Of a DNA stretch of 64,000 nucleotides, positions 1 through 8,175 are shown one piece after another. The notes beneath the pieces were generated by a model. The model did no database searches and was not told where the DNA came from. It saw only the letters and a list, made by a program, of their open reading frames with translations. The stretch lies in the NCBI RefSeq assembly GCF_007991735.1, contig NZ_BJYX01000001.1, forward strand, positions 310,001 to 374,000. The letters are read 5' to 3'. Each line of letters opens with the position of its first letter. Position 1 is the first letter of the stretch. The position numbers and the translations under genes are program-made. The stretch comes from Terrabacter aerolatus. Lineage in GTDB: Bacteria > Actinomycetota > Actinomycetes > Actinomycetales > Dermatophilaceae.

Positions 1-310
1 TGAGCTCACGGCTGAGGCCGGGCGTGATGTTCTCGATCTCGGAGACGATGCGGTCGCCCTCGGCGTAGAGGTAGAACTCGTTGACCTTGCTGCCCGAGTT
101 CGTGACCTGGAAGGTCAACGTGCCGGCCTTGGCGGTCGTGGCGCTCAGCGTGCACGCGGTGTCGTTCGCATCGACGGTGATCGCGCCGGAGGCCCCGGCC
201 CCGGTCGAGCCCCCGGAGGCGCCGGGCGCCTCGGCACAGCCGGCGAGGGCGAGGGCCGCGGCGAGCGACAGGGCGACGGGCACGACGGCACGGAGGGCAG
301 GGCGGGGCAC
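1..310 (-). CDS. efeO: EfeO iron-uptake lipoprotein, N-terminal part (cut by window edge)
   Basis: The gene starts at a GTG (310-308) with AGGAG five bases upstream and runs off the window's left edge, so only about 103 residues are visible. The N-terminus is a lipoprotein signal: a hydrophobic stretch of Ala and Leu ending in LAGC, with the lipid-attachment Cys near residue 25. A Gly/Ser/Ala-rich spacer and the start of a cupredoxin-like domain follow (CTLSATTAKAG, then NEFYLYAEGDRIVSEIENI), which is typical of EfeO. In EfeUOB systems EfeO is the extracytoplasmic iron-binding component that feeds the EfeU permease. It lies 51 bp downstream of efeU on the same strand, in the expected order, and efeB would be predicted just outside the window. 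Confidence 0.88.
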   Translation of the reverse strand, partial: MPRPALRAVVPVALSLAAALALAGCAEAPGASGGSTGAGASGAITVDANDTACTLSATTAKAGTLTFQVTNSGSKVNEFYLYAEGDRIVSEIENITPGLSREL

Positions 311-361
311 GGGTTCTCCTGGGGAGGTTCGGCGACTGAGGAGGGTCGGGCGGCGAGCGGG

Positions 362-1225
362 TCAGGCGGCGACGGTGGGACGCGTGTCGGTCGCCGACGT
401 CACGGCCGGGGACTGCGGCGCGGGCCGGGCAGGGCGCAGGAAGAGCGTGAGGACGACACCGACGTAGAGCACCCACGCGACGGCCTGGAGCAGGGTCGTG
501 GACGGCGTGAAGTTGAAGATGCCCTTGAGCAGCGTGGCGTACCAGCTGCCGGGGTCGACCGTGGCGCTGACGTCGAAGGCCAGCGTCGTGAGTCCGGGGA
601 GGACACCGGCCTCCTGGAGGTCGTGGAGGCCGTAGGCGAGGATGCCGCCCGCGACGAGCACGAGCAGGATGCCGGTCCAGCGGAAGAACCTCGCGAGGTT
701 GATCTTCACGGCGCCGCGGTAGATGAGCCAGCCGAGCAGGACCGCCGCGCCGAGGCCGATGACCCAGCCGATGAGGGGTTGGCTGTTGCCCTGGCCCGCG
801 GCCTGGGTGGTGGCGTAGAAGAAGATCGCGGTCTCGAGTCCCTCGCGGCCGATGCCGAGGAAGGCGACGAGGGCGATGGCGAGGGGCCCCATGTCGAGGG
901 CCCGGTCGAGCTTGCCCTTGAGCTCGCCGGAGATGGTGCGCGAGGCGGACTTCATCCAGAAGACCATGAAGGTCACGAAGACGACGGCGATGATCGAGGC
1001 GGTGCCGCCGATGGTCTCCTGCGCCTCGAACGTCAGCTGGCGGGTGCCGTAGGTGAGCAGGGCCCCGAGGCCCACGGACAGGACGACGGCGACGCCCACA
1101 CCGGCCCACACGTACCGCAGCGCCCACCGGCGGTCGGTCTTGACGAGGAAGGCGACGAGGATGACGACGACGAGGGCGGCCTCGAGCCCCTCTCGGAGTC
1201 CGATGAGCGCATTGCTCGCGAGCAC
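362..1225 (-). CDS. efeU: EfeU iron permease (FTR1 family)
   Basis: A 287-residue integral membrane protein with about seven hydrophobic segments. It carries the two REGLE motifs diagnostic of the FTR1/EfeU iron permeases, at residues 11-15 (LREGLEAALVV) and 127-131 (GREGLETAIFF); their acidic residues line the iron path. The start is a GTG (codons for Met-Leu-Ala-Ser-Asn-Ala) preceded by GAGAAGG at good spacing. It is the first gene of an efeU-efeO(-efeB) operon. The iron box 70 bp upstream indicates repression by an IdeR/DtxR-type regulator when iron is plentiful. Confidence 0.95.
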   Translation of the reverse strand: MLASNALIGLREGLEAALVVVILVAFLVKTDRRWALRYVWAGVGVAVVLSVGLGALLTYGTRQLTFEAQETIGGTASIIAVVFVTFMVFWMKSASRTISGELKGKLDRALDMGPLAIALVAFLGIGREGLETAIFFYATTQAAGQGNSQPLIGWVIGLGAAVLLGWLIYRGAVKINLARFFRWTGILLVLVAGGILAYGLHDLQEAGVLPGLTTLAFDVSATVDPGSWYATLLKGIFNFTPSTTLLQAVAWVLYVGVVLTLFLRPARPAPQSPAVTSATDTRPTVAA

Positions 1226-1292
1226 GGGTGCCTTCTCTCACGTCGACTACAGGAATTACGCCACACCCTCGTGACTGAATTCAGGAAAGCAC

Positions 1293-1307
1293 AGGCAAGG
1301 CTTGCCT
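1293..1307. promoter_or_regulatory. Iron box (IdeR/DtxR-type operator) upstream of efeU
   Basis: A perfect 7-1-7 palindrome, AGGCAAG-G-CTTGCCT. Read toward efeU it extends to TTAGGCAAGCCTTGCCT, close to the known IdeR/DtxR consensus TTAGGTTAGSCTAACCTAA. It sits about 70 bp before the efeU start, between the divergent efeU and DUF2461 genes, where repressor binding would block the efeU promoter. That the bound protein is IdeR/DtxR is inferred. Confidence 0.75.
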
Positions 1308-1338
1308 AACAAGTCCGTCGGGGTGTCAGAGTCGACAC

Positions 1339-2004
1339 ATGAGCGCACCAGCCGCCTTCTCCGGCTTCCCACCCGCGGCCCTGGCCTTCTACGCCGAGCT
1401 CGAGGACCAGAACTCGCGCGACTGGTGGCTCGCCCACAAGGACGTCTACGACCGGGACGTCCGCGAGCCGATGCTCGCCCTGCTCGACGGCCTCGAGGAC
1501 GAGTTCGGCGAGGCGAAGCTCTTCCGACCCAACCGTGACGTCCGGTTCAGCGCCGACAAGTCGCCCTACAAGACCCACCAGGGCGCCCTCGTCGGATCGG
1601 GAACGGTCCTGGGCTACTACGTCCAGCTCAGCGCGGACGGGCTGCGTGCCGGCGGCGGCTTCCGCGCGGTGAGCCCGGCGCAGACCGCCCGCTTCCGGGC
1701 GGCGGTAGACGCGCCCTCGAGCGGCCTGGAGCTCGAGGCCGTCCTCGAGACGTTGCGCGGCAAGGACTTCGAGCTCATGGGCGAGCAGGTCAGGACGGCA
1801 CCGCGGGGGTATGCCGTCGACCACCCCCGCATCGCCGTGCTGCGTCACAAGGAGCTCATGGTCTCCCGCGACCTCGGCGCTCCGGCGTGGCTGTCGACGC
1901 GCCGCGCCCTCACCGTCGTGCGCGACACGTGGCGGGCCGTTCGGCCACTCACCGACTGGCTCGAGGAGCACGTCGGGGCGGAGACCGTCGCTCCTCGACG
2001 GTGA
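1339..2004 (+). CDS. DUF2461 family protein
   Basis: A 221-residue cytoplasmic protein spanning the whole DUF2461 (TIGR02453) family length. Recognisable features are the N-terminal FSGFPPAALAFYAELE stretch, DWWLAHKDVYD near residues 35-45, and the conserved RPNRDVRFSADKSPYKTH block near residues 63-80. The biochemical function of the family is unknown. It stands alone on the plus strand, divergent from efeU and convergent with the following methyltransferase. No link to iron uptake is evident beyond adjacency. Confidence 0.85.
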   Translation: MSAPAAFSGFPPAALAFYAELEDQNSRDWWLAHKDVYDRDVREPMLALLDGLEDEFGEAKLFRPNRDVRFSADKSPYKTHQGALVGSGTVLGYYVQLSADGLRAGGGFRAVSPAQTARFRAAVDAPSSGLELEAVLETLRGKDFELMGEQVRTAPRGYAVDHPRIAVLRHKELMVSRDLGAPAWLSTRRALTVVRDTWRAVRPLTDWLEEHVGAETVAPRR

Positions 2005-2019
2005 GCCCCGGTCGTCCGG

Positions 2020-2883
2020 TCACCCGGGCTTGCGGCCGACGACGCCGAACATCGTGACGGAGTAGAAGGCCGTTCCTGATCTCGCGGCGGCCATCGCGTC
2101 GGCGAGCAGTCGGTCCGCCTCCTCCCGGGTCAGCGCACCGTCCTCGACCGCGGCGTCGGCGTTCCGGTGGACCACGCCGCTGCCGAGCAGGGCGCGCGGT
2201 GGCATGACCAGCGCGGCCGAGCCGATGTCGTGGTCCACGAGCAGGCCAGCGGTCCTCAGCTGGTGCGGCAGGTGGCGGGCGGCGAACGGGTTGGGCATGC
2301 GGGCCCTGGCGGCTTCGGTGTAGCGGCGCACGACGTCCGGGTCGCCGGGGTGGCTGATGACGGTGCCCCAGTCGCTGTCGAGGACCGCGACCCGACCGCC
2401 CGGCGCGAGGACGCGCGCGAACTCGTGGGCCGCGGCCTGCGGGTCGCGCAGGTGCTGGAAGACGCGCTCGCAGCGCAGCACGTGGACGGCGCCGTCCGCG
2501 AAGGGCAGGTCGGCCGCGTCGCCGTCGATGAAGGTCCCGGTCGAGCCCATCAGGGCTGCGCGCTGCGCGGCCACCTCGCGCAGGCCCGGGTTCGGCTCGA
2601 TGCCGACCGCACGGCCGTTGGGGGCGACGGCGTCGGCGAGACGACGCAGCTCCGTGCCCGTCCCCGCCCCGACGTCCACGACCGACTCCCCCGGCTGGGG
2701 CGCGACGGCCTCGAACGCCCACGTCCGGAGCCGCCGCACGGCCGGTTGCTGCTCCTGCGCGTCGAGGAGCGCGACGAGGGTGGCGACGCGCGCCGCGCCG
2801 CCCTCACCGATCCGCTCCCGGGTGAACATGTCGGGAGCGGCTCCCGACTCCCCGGAGGGCGTCGCGACCGACTGGGGGGTCAC
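2020..2883 (-). CDS. Class I SAM-dependent methyltransferase
   Basis: A 287-residue protein with the Rossmann-fold SAM-binding motif VVDVGAGTG at about residues 68-76, then an acidic loop (GIEPNPGL) and a post-motif region (FADGAVHVLRCERVFQHL), as in UbiE/COQ5-like methyltransferases. The substrate cannot be told from sequence. Translation may instead begin at the internal ATG (2829), which would drop 18 residues of low complexity. The DNA between the two starts holds a 9-1-9 palindrome (2830-2848, GTCGGGAGC-G-GCTCCCGAC), which favours the shorter protein with the palindrome acting as an upstream site. Confidence 0.85.
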   Translation of the reverse strand: MTPQSVATPSGESGAAPDMFTRERIGEGGAARVATLVALLDAQEQQPAVRRLRTWAFEAVAPQPGESVVDVGAGTGTELRRLADAVAPNGRAVGIEPNPGLREVAAQRAALMGSTGTFIDGDAADLPFADGAVHVLRCERVFQHLRDPQAAAHEFARVLAPGGRVAVLDSDWGTVISHPGDPDVVRRYTEAARARMPNPFAARHLPHQLRTAGLLVDHDIGSAALVMPPRALLGSGVVHRNADAAVEDGALTREEADRLLADAMAAARSGTAFYSVTMFGVVGRKPG

Positions 2884-2962
2884 GCCTCCAGCATGCGGTC
2901 CGGCGTCCCGTCACCGCACGGTTTGGCGAGAACTGTCCGGGGTGGGCGGCTACGTTGTCCCG

Positions 2963-4150
2963 GTGACCCAGCGCAGCGTCCCGGTCGACGCGTACATCAT
3001 CGGTGCCGGCCCCGGCGGGCTGGCCACCGCAGCCGCCCTCAAGGCCCGCGGCCTGCACGGCGTCGTCCTCGAGCGCAGCACCGGGGTCGGCACGTCGTGG
3101 CGCGGACACTACGACCGGCTGCACCTGCACACGCCGCGGGAGCTGTCCGGACTGCCCGGCTTCGCGATCCCCAAGGAGATGGGGCGGTGGGTCTCGCGCG
3201 ACGACGTCGTGCGCTACCTCGAGCTGTATGCCGCCCACCACCGGCTCGACGTGCGCCTCGGCACCGAGGTGGCTCGTGTCGACCGCTCCGCCACCGGCGA
3301 CGCGTGGACCCTGACCCTCAGCGACGGGACGACGCTCACCGCGCCGTACGCCGTGGTCGCCACGGGCTTCAACCACACGCCTCGCGAGCCGGATGTGCCC
3401 GGCCTGCAGAACTATTCGGGCGACGTGATCCTGGCGCGCGACTACCGCAACGGCTCGACCCACGCCGGCAAGGACGTCCTCGTCGTCGGCACGGGCAACA
3501 CCGGGACGGAGCTCGCGGTCGACCTCGTCGAGCACGGCGCTGCGCGCGTTCGCCTCGCGGTGCGCACCGTCCCGCACATCCTGCGCCGCAACACGGGCCC
3601 GTATGCCGCGCAGTACACCGGCATCGCCGTGCGGCACCTGCCGACCTCTCTCGTCGATCGCGTGGCCCCGGTCGTCGAGCGCATCCAGACGCCGGACCTG
3701 TCGGCGCGGGGCCTCCCCCGACCGTCCACCGGCCTGCTGACCCGCGTCGAGCGCGACAACGCCATCCCGGTACAGGACGTCGGCATCATCGACGCGATCC
3801 GCTCCGGCGCGGTCGAGCCGGTGGTGGCGCTGCGCGAGTTCGACGGTGACACCGTCGTCCTCGCGGACGGCACCCGCCTGCAACCCGACCTCGTCGTGCT
3901 CGCCACCGGCTACAGCCAGGGGCTCGAGCCCCTCATCGGTCACCTGGGCGTGCTCGACGAGAAGGGTCGGCCCGTCGAGCGTGGCGGCCGCACCGCCCGC
4001 GGCGCCAAGGGGCTGTGGTTCACCGGCTACACGAACCCGATCTCCGGCATGCTCCGCGAGCTGTCGATCGATGCCCGCAAGATCGCCCTCTCCATGGCGA
4101 TGACCAAGCGCCGCGAGATCAAGGCCCTCCGCCGCCGCACGGCTGCCTGA
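2963..4150 (+). CDS. Flavin-containing monooxygenase-like NAD(P)/FAD oxidoreductase
   Basis: The GTG start gives 395 residues. An FAD-binding GAGPGG lies at residues 14-19 and an NADPH-binding GTGNTGTE near residue 176, with VVLATGY near the C-terminus, the layout of YUCCA/FMO-type single-component monooxygenases. The YDRLHLHTPRELSGLPG block is typical of this subgroup. The FMO fingerprint FxGxxxHxxx(F/Y/W) is degenerate: the region reads YSGDVILARDYRNG, with Ala-Arg where a His is usual, so it may act on an unusual substrate or not as a classical FMO. A TACGTT hexamer just before the GTG suggests a leaderless or near-leaderless transcript. The 3' end runs into a hairpin array. Confidence 0.85.
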   Translation: MTQRSVPVDAYIIGAGPGGLATAAALKARGLHGVVLERSTGVGTSWRGHYDRLHLHTPRELSGLPGFAIPKEMGRWVSRDDVVRYLELYAAHHRLDVRLGTEVARVDRSATGDAWTLTLSDGTTLTAPYAVVATGFNHTPREPDVPGLQNYSGDVILARDYRNGSTHAGKDVLVVGTGNTGTELAVDLVEHGAARVRLAVRTVPHILRRNTGPYAAQYTGIAVRHLPTSLVDRVAPVVERIQTPDLSARGLPRPSTGLLTRVERDNAIPVQDVGIIDAIRSGAVEPVVALREFDGDTVVLADGTRLQPDLVVLATGYSQGLEPLIGHLGVLDEKGRPVERGGRTARGAKGLWFTGYTNPISGMLRELSIDARKIALSMAMTKRREIKALRRRTAA

Positions 4151-4175
4151 GCCCCCGCGCCACACCCCGGCGCTC

Positions 4176-4410
4176 GGGACCTGCTCCCCTTTCGGGAGCA
4201 GCTCCCGAGTCGCCGCGAGGTCGGTCCCGGTACACCCCAATCGGAACCTGCTCCCCTTTCGGGAGCAGCTCGCGAGTCGCGGCAAGGTCGGTCCCGGTGC
4301 GGCCCTATCGGGAGCTGCTCCCCTTTCGGGAGCAGGTTCCGAGTCGCGGCGAGGTCGGTCCCGGTGCACCCCTATCGGAACCTGCTCCGCTTTCGGGAGC
4401 AGGTTCCGAT
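4176..4410. repeat. 67-bp tandem repeat (3.5 copies), each with a strong hairpin
   Basis: Copies begin at 4176, 4243, 4310 and 4377, at an exact 67-bp period. Each copy contains CTGCTCCC-CTTTC-GGGAGCAG or a close variant. In the last copy the stem extends to 12 perfect base pairs (GGAACCTGCTCC / GGAGCAGGTTCC). Between hairpins is a conserved spacer (GAGTCGCGGCGAGGTCGGTC). The array fills the space between two convergent genes and probably serves as a bidirectional terminator. Stem arms differ between copies in a way that suggests recombination among them. Confidence 0.9.
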
Positions 4411-4442
4411 GGGCGACGGAGGGTCCGGTGCCGGAAGCCCGG

Positions 4443-7037
4443 TCAGGGGTGGTGCTGGCCGCCGAGGTTGAGGAACGCTGCCGCGACGTCGTCGGTCTCG
4501 GCGACGGCCCGCGCGAGTGCCTCGTCGCTCGGCAGGCCCGAGACGAGCAGCTCGTGGTGGCGCGTCATCGTCGTCGCGGCGACGTCGTCGGGCACCGGTG
4601 ACACGGCGGCGACGACCGACCGGGCACCGAGCGAGAGCAGCGAGAGGGCGAGCCCGAGGGACTCGTGGCCGGGACGGGCCGAGGCCAGGCCGACCTCGCA
4701 CGCCGAGAGCACGACGTGGTCGGCGCGCACGCCCGTCGGCTGCAGCTCGTGCGCGAAGACCGGGCCGTCGTGGAGCACGAGGGAGGAGAAGAGCGGCGAC
4801 TCGTGCTGGTGCGTGCCGTGGGCCGCGACGTGCACGACGCCGGGGCGGGCCAGGGCACCGACGAGCTCCTCCCGCCGGGAGGGCTCGGCGAGGCGGGCTC
4901 CCGCGCCCCACGTGTCGACGATCGTGCGACCCTCCCTGGACGCACGCGGGACCGACGGCCCGACACTGACGTGCACGTCCGGGACACCGGCCCCCTCGTC
5001 GCTCGACGCGGCCCGCCGTGCGAACGACGTCAACGACAGCGCGACGGTGAACGGACGCCCCGCCATCGACGGCAGCAGCGCCCACGGCAGCGCCGAGAGC
5101 TCCGGGCAGGTCACGACGACGAGACCCCGGTCGGAGCGCCACGGCCGCAGCAGCCCGTCGTCGAGCTCGGCCGCGCTCGACCGCAGCGACGACCAGACCG
5201 CCCCCGCCAGCGGCCCGAGGTGGTGGGTGGCCGCGGCCCGCAGGTCGACACGGACCCGCTGGGCGAGCTCGGTCGCGCGGTCGGCCGGCATGAGGTCACG
5301 CAGGACAGCCCGACCGCCGACGACGCCGACCGCTCCGATGCGGCCGCGGTGTCGGAAGAACCAGACGAGGTCGCGGTCGACGCGCCCGAGGTGCTCCCGC
5401 GCCTCGCGCACCCGGACGGGGGCGGTCCGCCCGGACCCGCCGTCACGGCTCAGGGCCCAGTCGCGGTCACGGATCTGCCGCTCGAGGCGCGAGGCGTGGT
5501 CGTGCAGGTCACGGATCTGAGCGGGATCGCTCTCACCCCGCAGGTGACCGCGCACCGCGCGCAGCTGCTCGGTGAGCGAGGCGAGCTGCTCGTCGTCGGG
5601 TCGTCCCAGCGACGGCAGCCGGTCCGTCGCGCTCCGCCACCGCTCGAGGGCCTCGAGCACCGAGGCGCTGCCCCGCGGCACCGCCAGTTCCAGGTCGAGC
5701 TCGGCGAGGCGGGCACCGTGGACCGCGCGGGCGGTGCGCAGGTCGAGGCTGGCGCTGCCCTGCTGCCCTGCCGCCAACCGGCGCGAGGCCCGGACGAGGA
5801 TGCGTCTGGCCGGCGCCACGTCACCCGTGGCGACGAGCGTCGTCGCCGTGACGACGGCGGCGTCGAGCTCGTCGGACAACGAACCCGACGACACCCGCTC
5901 GAGGCTGAGCAGGCGCGTGTTCGCGGCTGCCGCGTCACCGGCGAGCAGCAGCGCCTGTGCCGCCACGACGCGAGCGCTGTCGGCCAGTTCCGGGTCCCCG
6001 AGCTCCGTCGCCGTCTCGGTGAGCTCGTCGGCCGTCGCGGCGGCCGCGAGCGCCACCGCCGCGTCACCCACGCCCACGAGCCTCCCGACGACGTCCGAGA
6101 CCGGCAGGTCGTCGCGCCCGCGCCGCGTCCGTCGCTGCCGGTCGAGGTCCACGAGCAGCCCGACGAGCCTGGCCTTGGCGGCCCACGCCGTGGCACCGAT
6201 GCGGCCGTACGTCTCCCGGGCCGACTCCGCGGCCGCCGCGGCGGGGTCGAGGTGCCCGAGCAGCCGGTGTGCCCGCGCCAGGGCCAGCTCGAACTCGGCC
6301 CTCATCTGGTCGTGCCCGTCGCCGTCGAGGGACTCGAGCCCCGCGTGCAGTGCCTCGACGGCCTCCTTGACGAGGCCGGCCTCGAGGAGCACCTGCGCCC
6401 GGTCGAGACGCGCAGGGCCGGTGAAGACGTCGGACTCGAGCTCCTCGGCCCGGGCCATGCCGGCGAGCGAGCGCGGGATGTCGCCGAGGAGGTAGGCGGC
6501 ATACCCCTCGTTGTGACGGGCCATGAACTCCTGCTCGGCGCCACCGAGGTCGTGCGCGAGCCTCGCGGCCTCGGCGAACGACTCGAGCGCCTCCTGCGGA
6601 CGCAGCAGCTCGAAGGCGAGCATGCCCCGGCTCAGGTGCACGGAGCACTGCTCCTGCTCGGTGAAGGCGTCGAGGCGGCGCACGGCACCCTCGATGCCGT
6701 CCCAGGCCGAGGCGAGGTCACCGACGCGGCCGTGGATGTTGGCCCGCTGGTAGTCCAGACGGGCCCGGAGCGCGTCGTCACCGAGCTCGTCGACGACGTC
6801 CTCGGCCTCGGCGAGCCGCGCCGACGCCGACTCGACGCCGGACAGCATGAACTCCGTGAGGGCGAGCGTGATGAGCGTCTTGCAGCGCAGCTCGAGACGG
6901 TCCCGTGAGGGCGCCGCACCGGCGGCGCGGTCGATCTCGTCGAGTGCGGCCGTCAGCGAGCGTGCCGCGTCGACCGGGCGTCCGGCGACGTTGTCGGCGG
7001 CGCCGCGCTCGCGCAGGATCCGTGCACTCTCGAGCAG
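4443..7037 (-). CDS. TPR-CHAT domain protease-like protein
   Basis: A large cytoplasmic protein. An alpha-helical TPR-like N-terminal and central region (repeated Ala/Leu/Glu-rich helices) leads into a C-terminal CHAT (caspase HetF-associated with TPRs) domain. The predicted catalytic dyad is present: His in HVAAHGTH and Cys in LSACEVG, residues about 677 and 717 counted from the first ATG (6848). About 80 codons upstream of that ATG also look coding: GC-rich third positions and a TPR-like run with RERGAADNVAGRP and LTAALDEIDRAAG. No ATG, GTG or TTG occurs there in frame. A CTG at 7037, eight bases after GGGAG, is the start chosen here (864 residues). Fourth gene of the S8 peptidase-sigma factor operon. 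CHAT proteases in other systems are ligand-activated, for example Csx29 in type III-E CRISPR. Confidence 0.85.
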   Translation of the reverse strand: MLESARILRERGAADNVAGRPVDAARSLTAALDEIDRAAGAAPSRDRLELRCKTLITLALTEFMLSGVESASARLAEAEDVVDELGDDALRARLDYQRANIHGRVGDLASAWDGIEGAVRRLDAFTEQEQCSVHLSRGMLAFELLRPQEALESFAEAARLAHDLGGAEQEFMARHNEGYAAYLLGDIPRSLAGMARAEELESDVFTGPARLDRAQVLLEAGLVKEAVEALHAGLESLDGDGHDQMRAEFELALARAHRLLGHLDPAAAAAESARETYGRIGATAWAAKARLVGLLVDLDRQRRTRRGRDDLPVSDVVGRLVGVGDAAVALAAAATADELTETATELGDPELADSARVVAAQALLLAGDAAAANTRLLSLERVSSGSLSDELDAAVVTATTLVATGDVAPARRILVRASRRLAAGQQGSASLDLRTARAVHGARLAELDLELAVPRGSASVLEALERWRSATDRLPSLGRPDDEQLASLTEQLRAVRGHLRGESDPAQIRDLHDHASRLERQIRDRDWALSRDGGSGRTAPVRVREAREHLGRVDRDLVWFFRHRGRIGAVGVVGGRAVLRDLMPADRATELAQRVRVDLRAAATHHLGPLAGAVWSSLRSSAAELDDGLLRPWRSDRGLVVVTCPELSALPWALLPSMAGRPFTVALSLTSFARRAASSDEGAGVPDVHVSVGPSVPRASREGRTIVDTWGAGARLAEPSRREELVGALARPGVVHVAAHGTHQHESPLFSSLVLHDGPVFAHELQPTGVRADHVVLSACEVGLASARPGHESLGLALSLLSLGARSVVAAVSPVPDDVAATTMTRHHELLVSGLPSDEALARAVAETDDVAAAFLNLGGQHHP

Positions 7038-7094
7038 ATCGATGGCTCCCGCCCGGCCTCTCGCTGAGGGCCGGTCACCAAAATGTCGGGATCG

Positions 7095-7592
7095 TCAGAT
7101 CTGGATCGTCGGTGTGATGACCGGCCGCGTGTCGTCGTTGCCCGGGTCGGTCACGACGAAGTGCACCGGCCCATGGGGTAGATCATCCAGAACGAACCGC
7201 CCGTTCGCATCCGAAATCGCCGAGCTGCTCCCTTCGCTCGTCACCGCCTCGACCTTGGCGCCGGGCGTGGTGACCCAGCCGTCGACGCGCACGCGGTCCT
7301 CCGAGTCGTCGGAGTCCATGGGACCCGACGAGACCATGAGGCTCATCGAGGCGGCCGTGAAGGTCACGGACTCGGTCGGCGTCGGCTCGACCGCCGCCTC
7401 GGCGCCCCGGGTCGTCAGCAGGGCCGAGTCGATGAGCTCGGCGACCTCGGCGTGGAGGGCGTGCACCGTGATGGCGAACTTGATCCGCTCGGCGAGGTCG
7501 CTCGGCACGGGGTCGGCGTGGGCGAACAGGTCGCGCACGTGGGCGAGGTTGGCGATGTCGCGGGCATCGATGGCGTCCGTGTGCGATGTCAT
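7095..7592 (-). CDS. Small protein with carboxypeptidase-regulatory/transthyretin-like domain
   Basis: 165 residues. The N-terminal half is helical and acidic (ANLAHVRDLFAHADPVPSDL, a pattern seen in small partners of sigma factors). The C-terminal half looks like a beta-sandwich carboxypeptidase-regulatory domain: VRVDGWVTTPGAKVEAV, then ISDANGRFVLDDLPHGPVHF. The ATG follows the sigma factor stop by one base, so translation is probably coupled. Its TGA stop is in the same reading frame as the downstream CHAT gene, with only 19 codons before that gene's proposed CTG start. The function is not known. Position suggests a partner of the sigma factor or an adaptor for the protease. Confidence 0.7.
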   Translation of the reverse strand: MTSHTDAIDARDIANLAHVRDLFAHADPVPSDLAERIKFAITVHALHAEVAELIDSALLTTRGAEAAVEPTPTESVTFTAASMSLMVSSGPMDSDDSEDRVRVDGWVTTPGAKVEAVTSEGSSSAISDANGRFVLDDLPHGPVHFVVTDPGNDDTRPVITPTIQI

Positions 7593-7593
7593 G

Positions 7594-8175
7594 TCAGACC
7601 GCCCATCCGGGGTCGCTGCCGAGGGTGGTCCTCAGCTTCTGGAGGCAGCGGCCGCGGGTCGGGCCGATGCTGCCGACGGGCATGCCCAGGGACTCCGCGA
7701 TGGCCGCGTAGTCGGGGCGGTCGGCGAACGCGATGACCCGGAGGAGCTCCTGGCATCGCGGGGAGAGGGTCGAGACGTGCTTCCACAGCACGCGCTGGCG
7801 CTCGGAGAGGATCGACTGCGCCTCGGGGTCGAGCTGCTGCGCCGGAGCCTCCGGCACCTCCTCGACCCCGAACTCGCGCCGGGCCCCCCGCGCCAGGCGC
7901 CAGACCTCGCGCTTGACGACGACGACGAGCCAGCCGAGCACCGCGGCCGGCTCGTTGATCGAGTCGGCCCGGTCGACGAGCTGGAGGAAGGCCGTCTGGA
8001 TGGCGTCCTCGCACGCGGCGGGCACCCCGCCCTGGGACCGTGCCGCGCTCCACAGCACCGGCGTCACGAGGTCGACGAGCTCCGAGAGCCGCTCGCGCTC
8101 CCCCGCCCGGTAGGCGGCGAACGCCTTGCCCGCGAGGGTCCCGAGTCCGTCGGGGGCGGTGGGGGTCGGGGTCAT
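7594..8175 (-). CDS. Sigma-70 family (ECF-like) RNA polymerase sigma factor
   Basis: 193 residues. Region 2 features appear around ACEDAIQTAFLQLVDRA and LGWLVVVVKREVWRLAR. Region 4 has a helix-turn-helix (LSPRCQELLRVIAFADRPDY, then AAIAESLGMPVGSIGPTRGR). This is the ECF architecture without an obvious anti-sigma gene of the usual membrane type. Its ATG overlaps the S8 peptidase TGA (ATGA), so it is translationally coupled to the peptidase, and it is followed one base later by the transthyretin-like gene. The context suggests a sigma factor tied to two proteases, possibly released or activated by proteolysis. Confidence 0.88.
   Translation of the reverse strand: MTPTPTAPDGLGTLAGKAFAAYRAGERERLSELVDLVTPVLWSAARSQGGVPAACEDAIQTAFLQLVDRADSINEPAAVLGWLVVVVKREVWRLARGARREFGVEEVPEAPAQQLDPEAQSILSERQRVLWKHVSTLSPRCQELLRVIAFADRPDYAAIAESLGMPVGSIGPTRGRCLQKLRTTLGSDPGWAV

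Noticed and set aside
4176-4410. CRISPR array
   Set aside because: Repeat units are tandem with conserved spacers, not unique spacers, and no cas genes are near. No CRISPR array was seen anywhere in the window.
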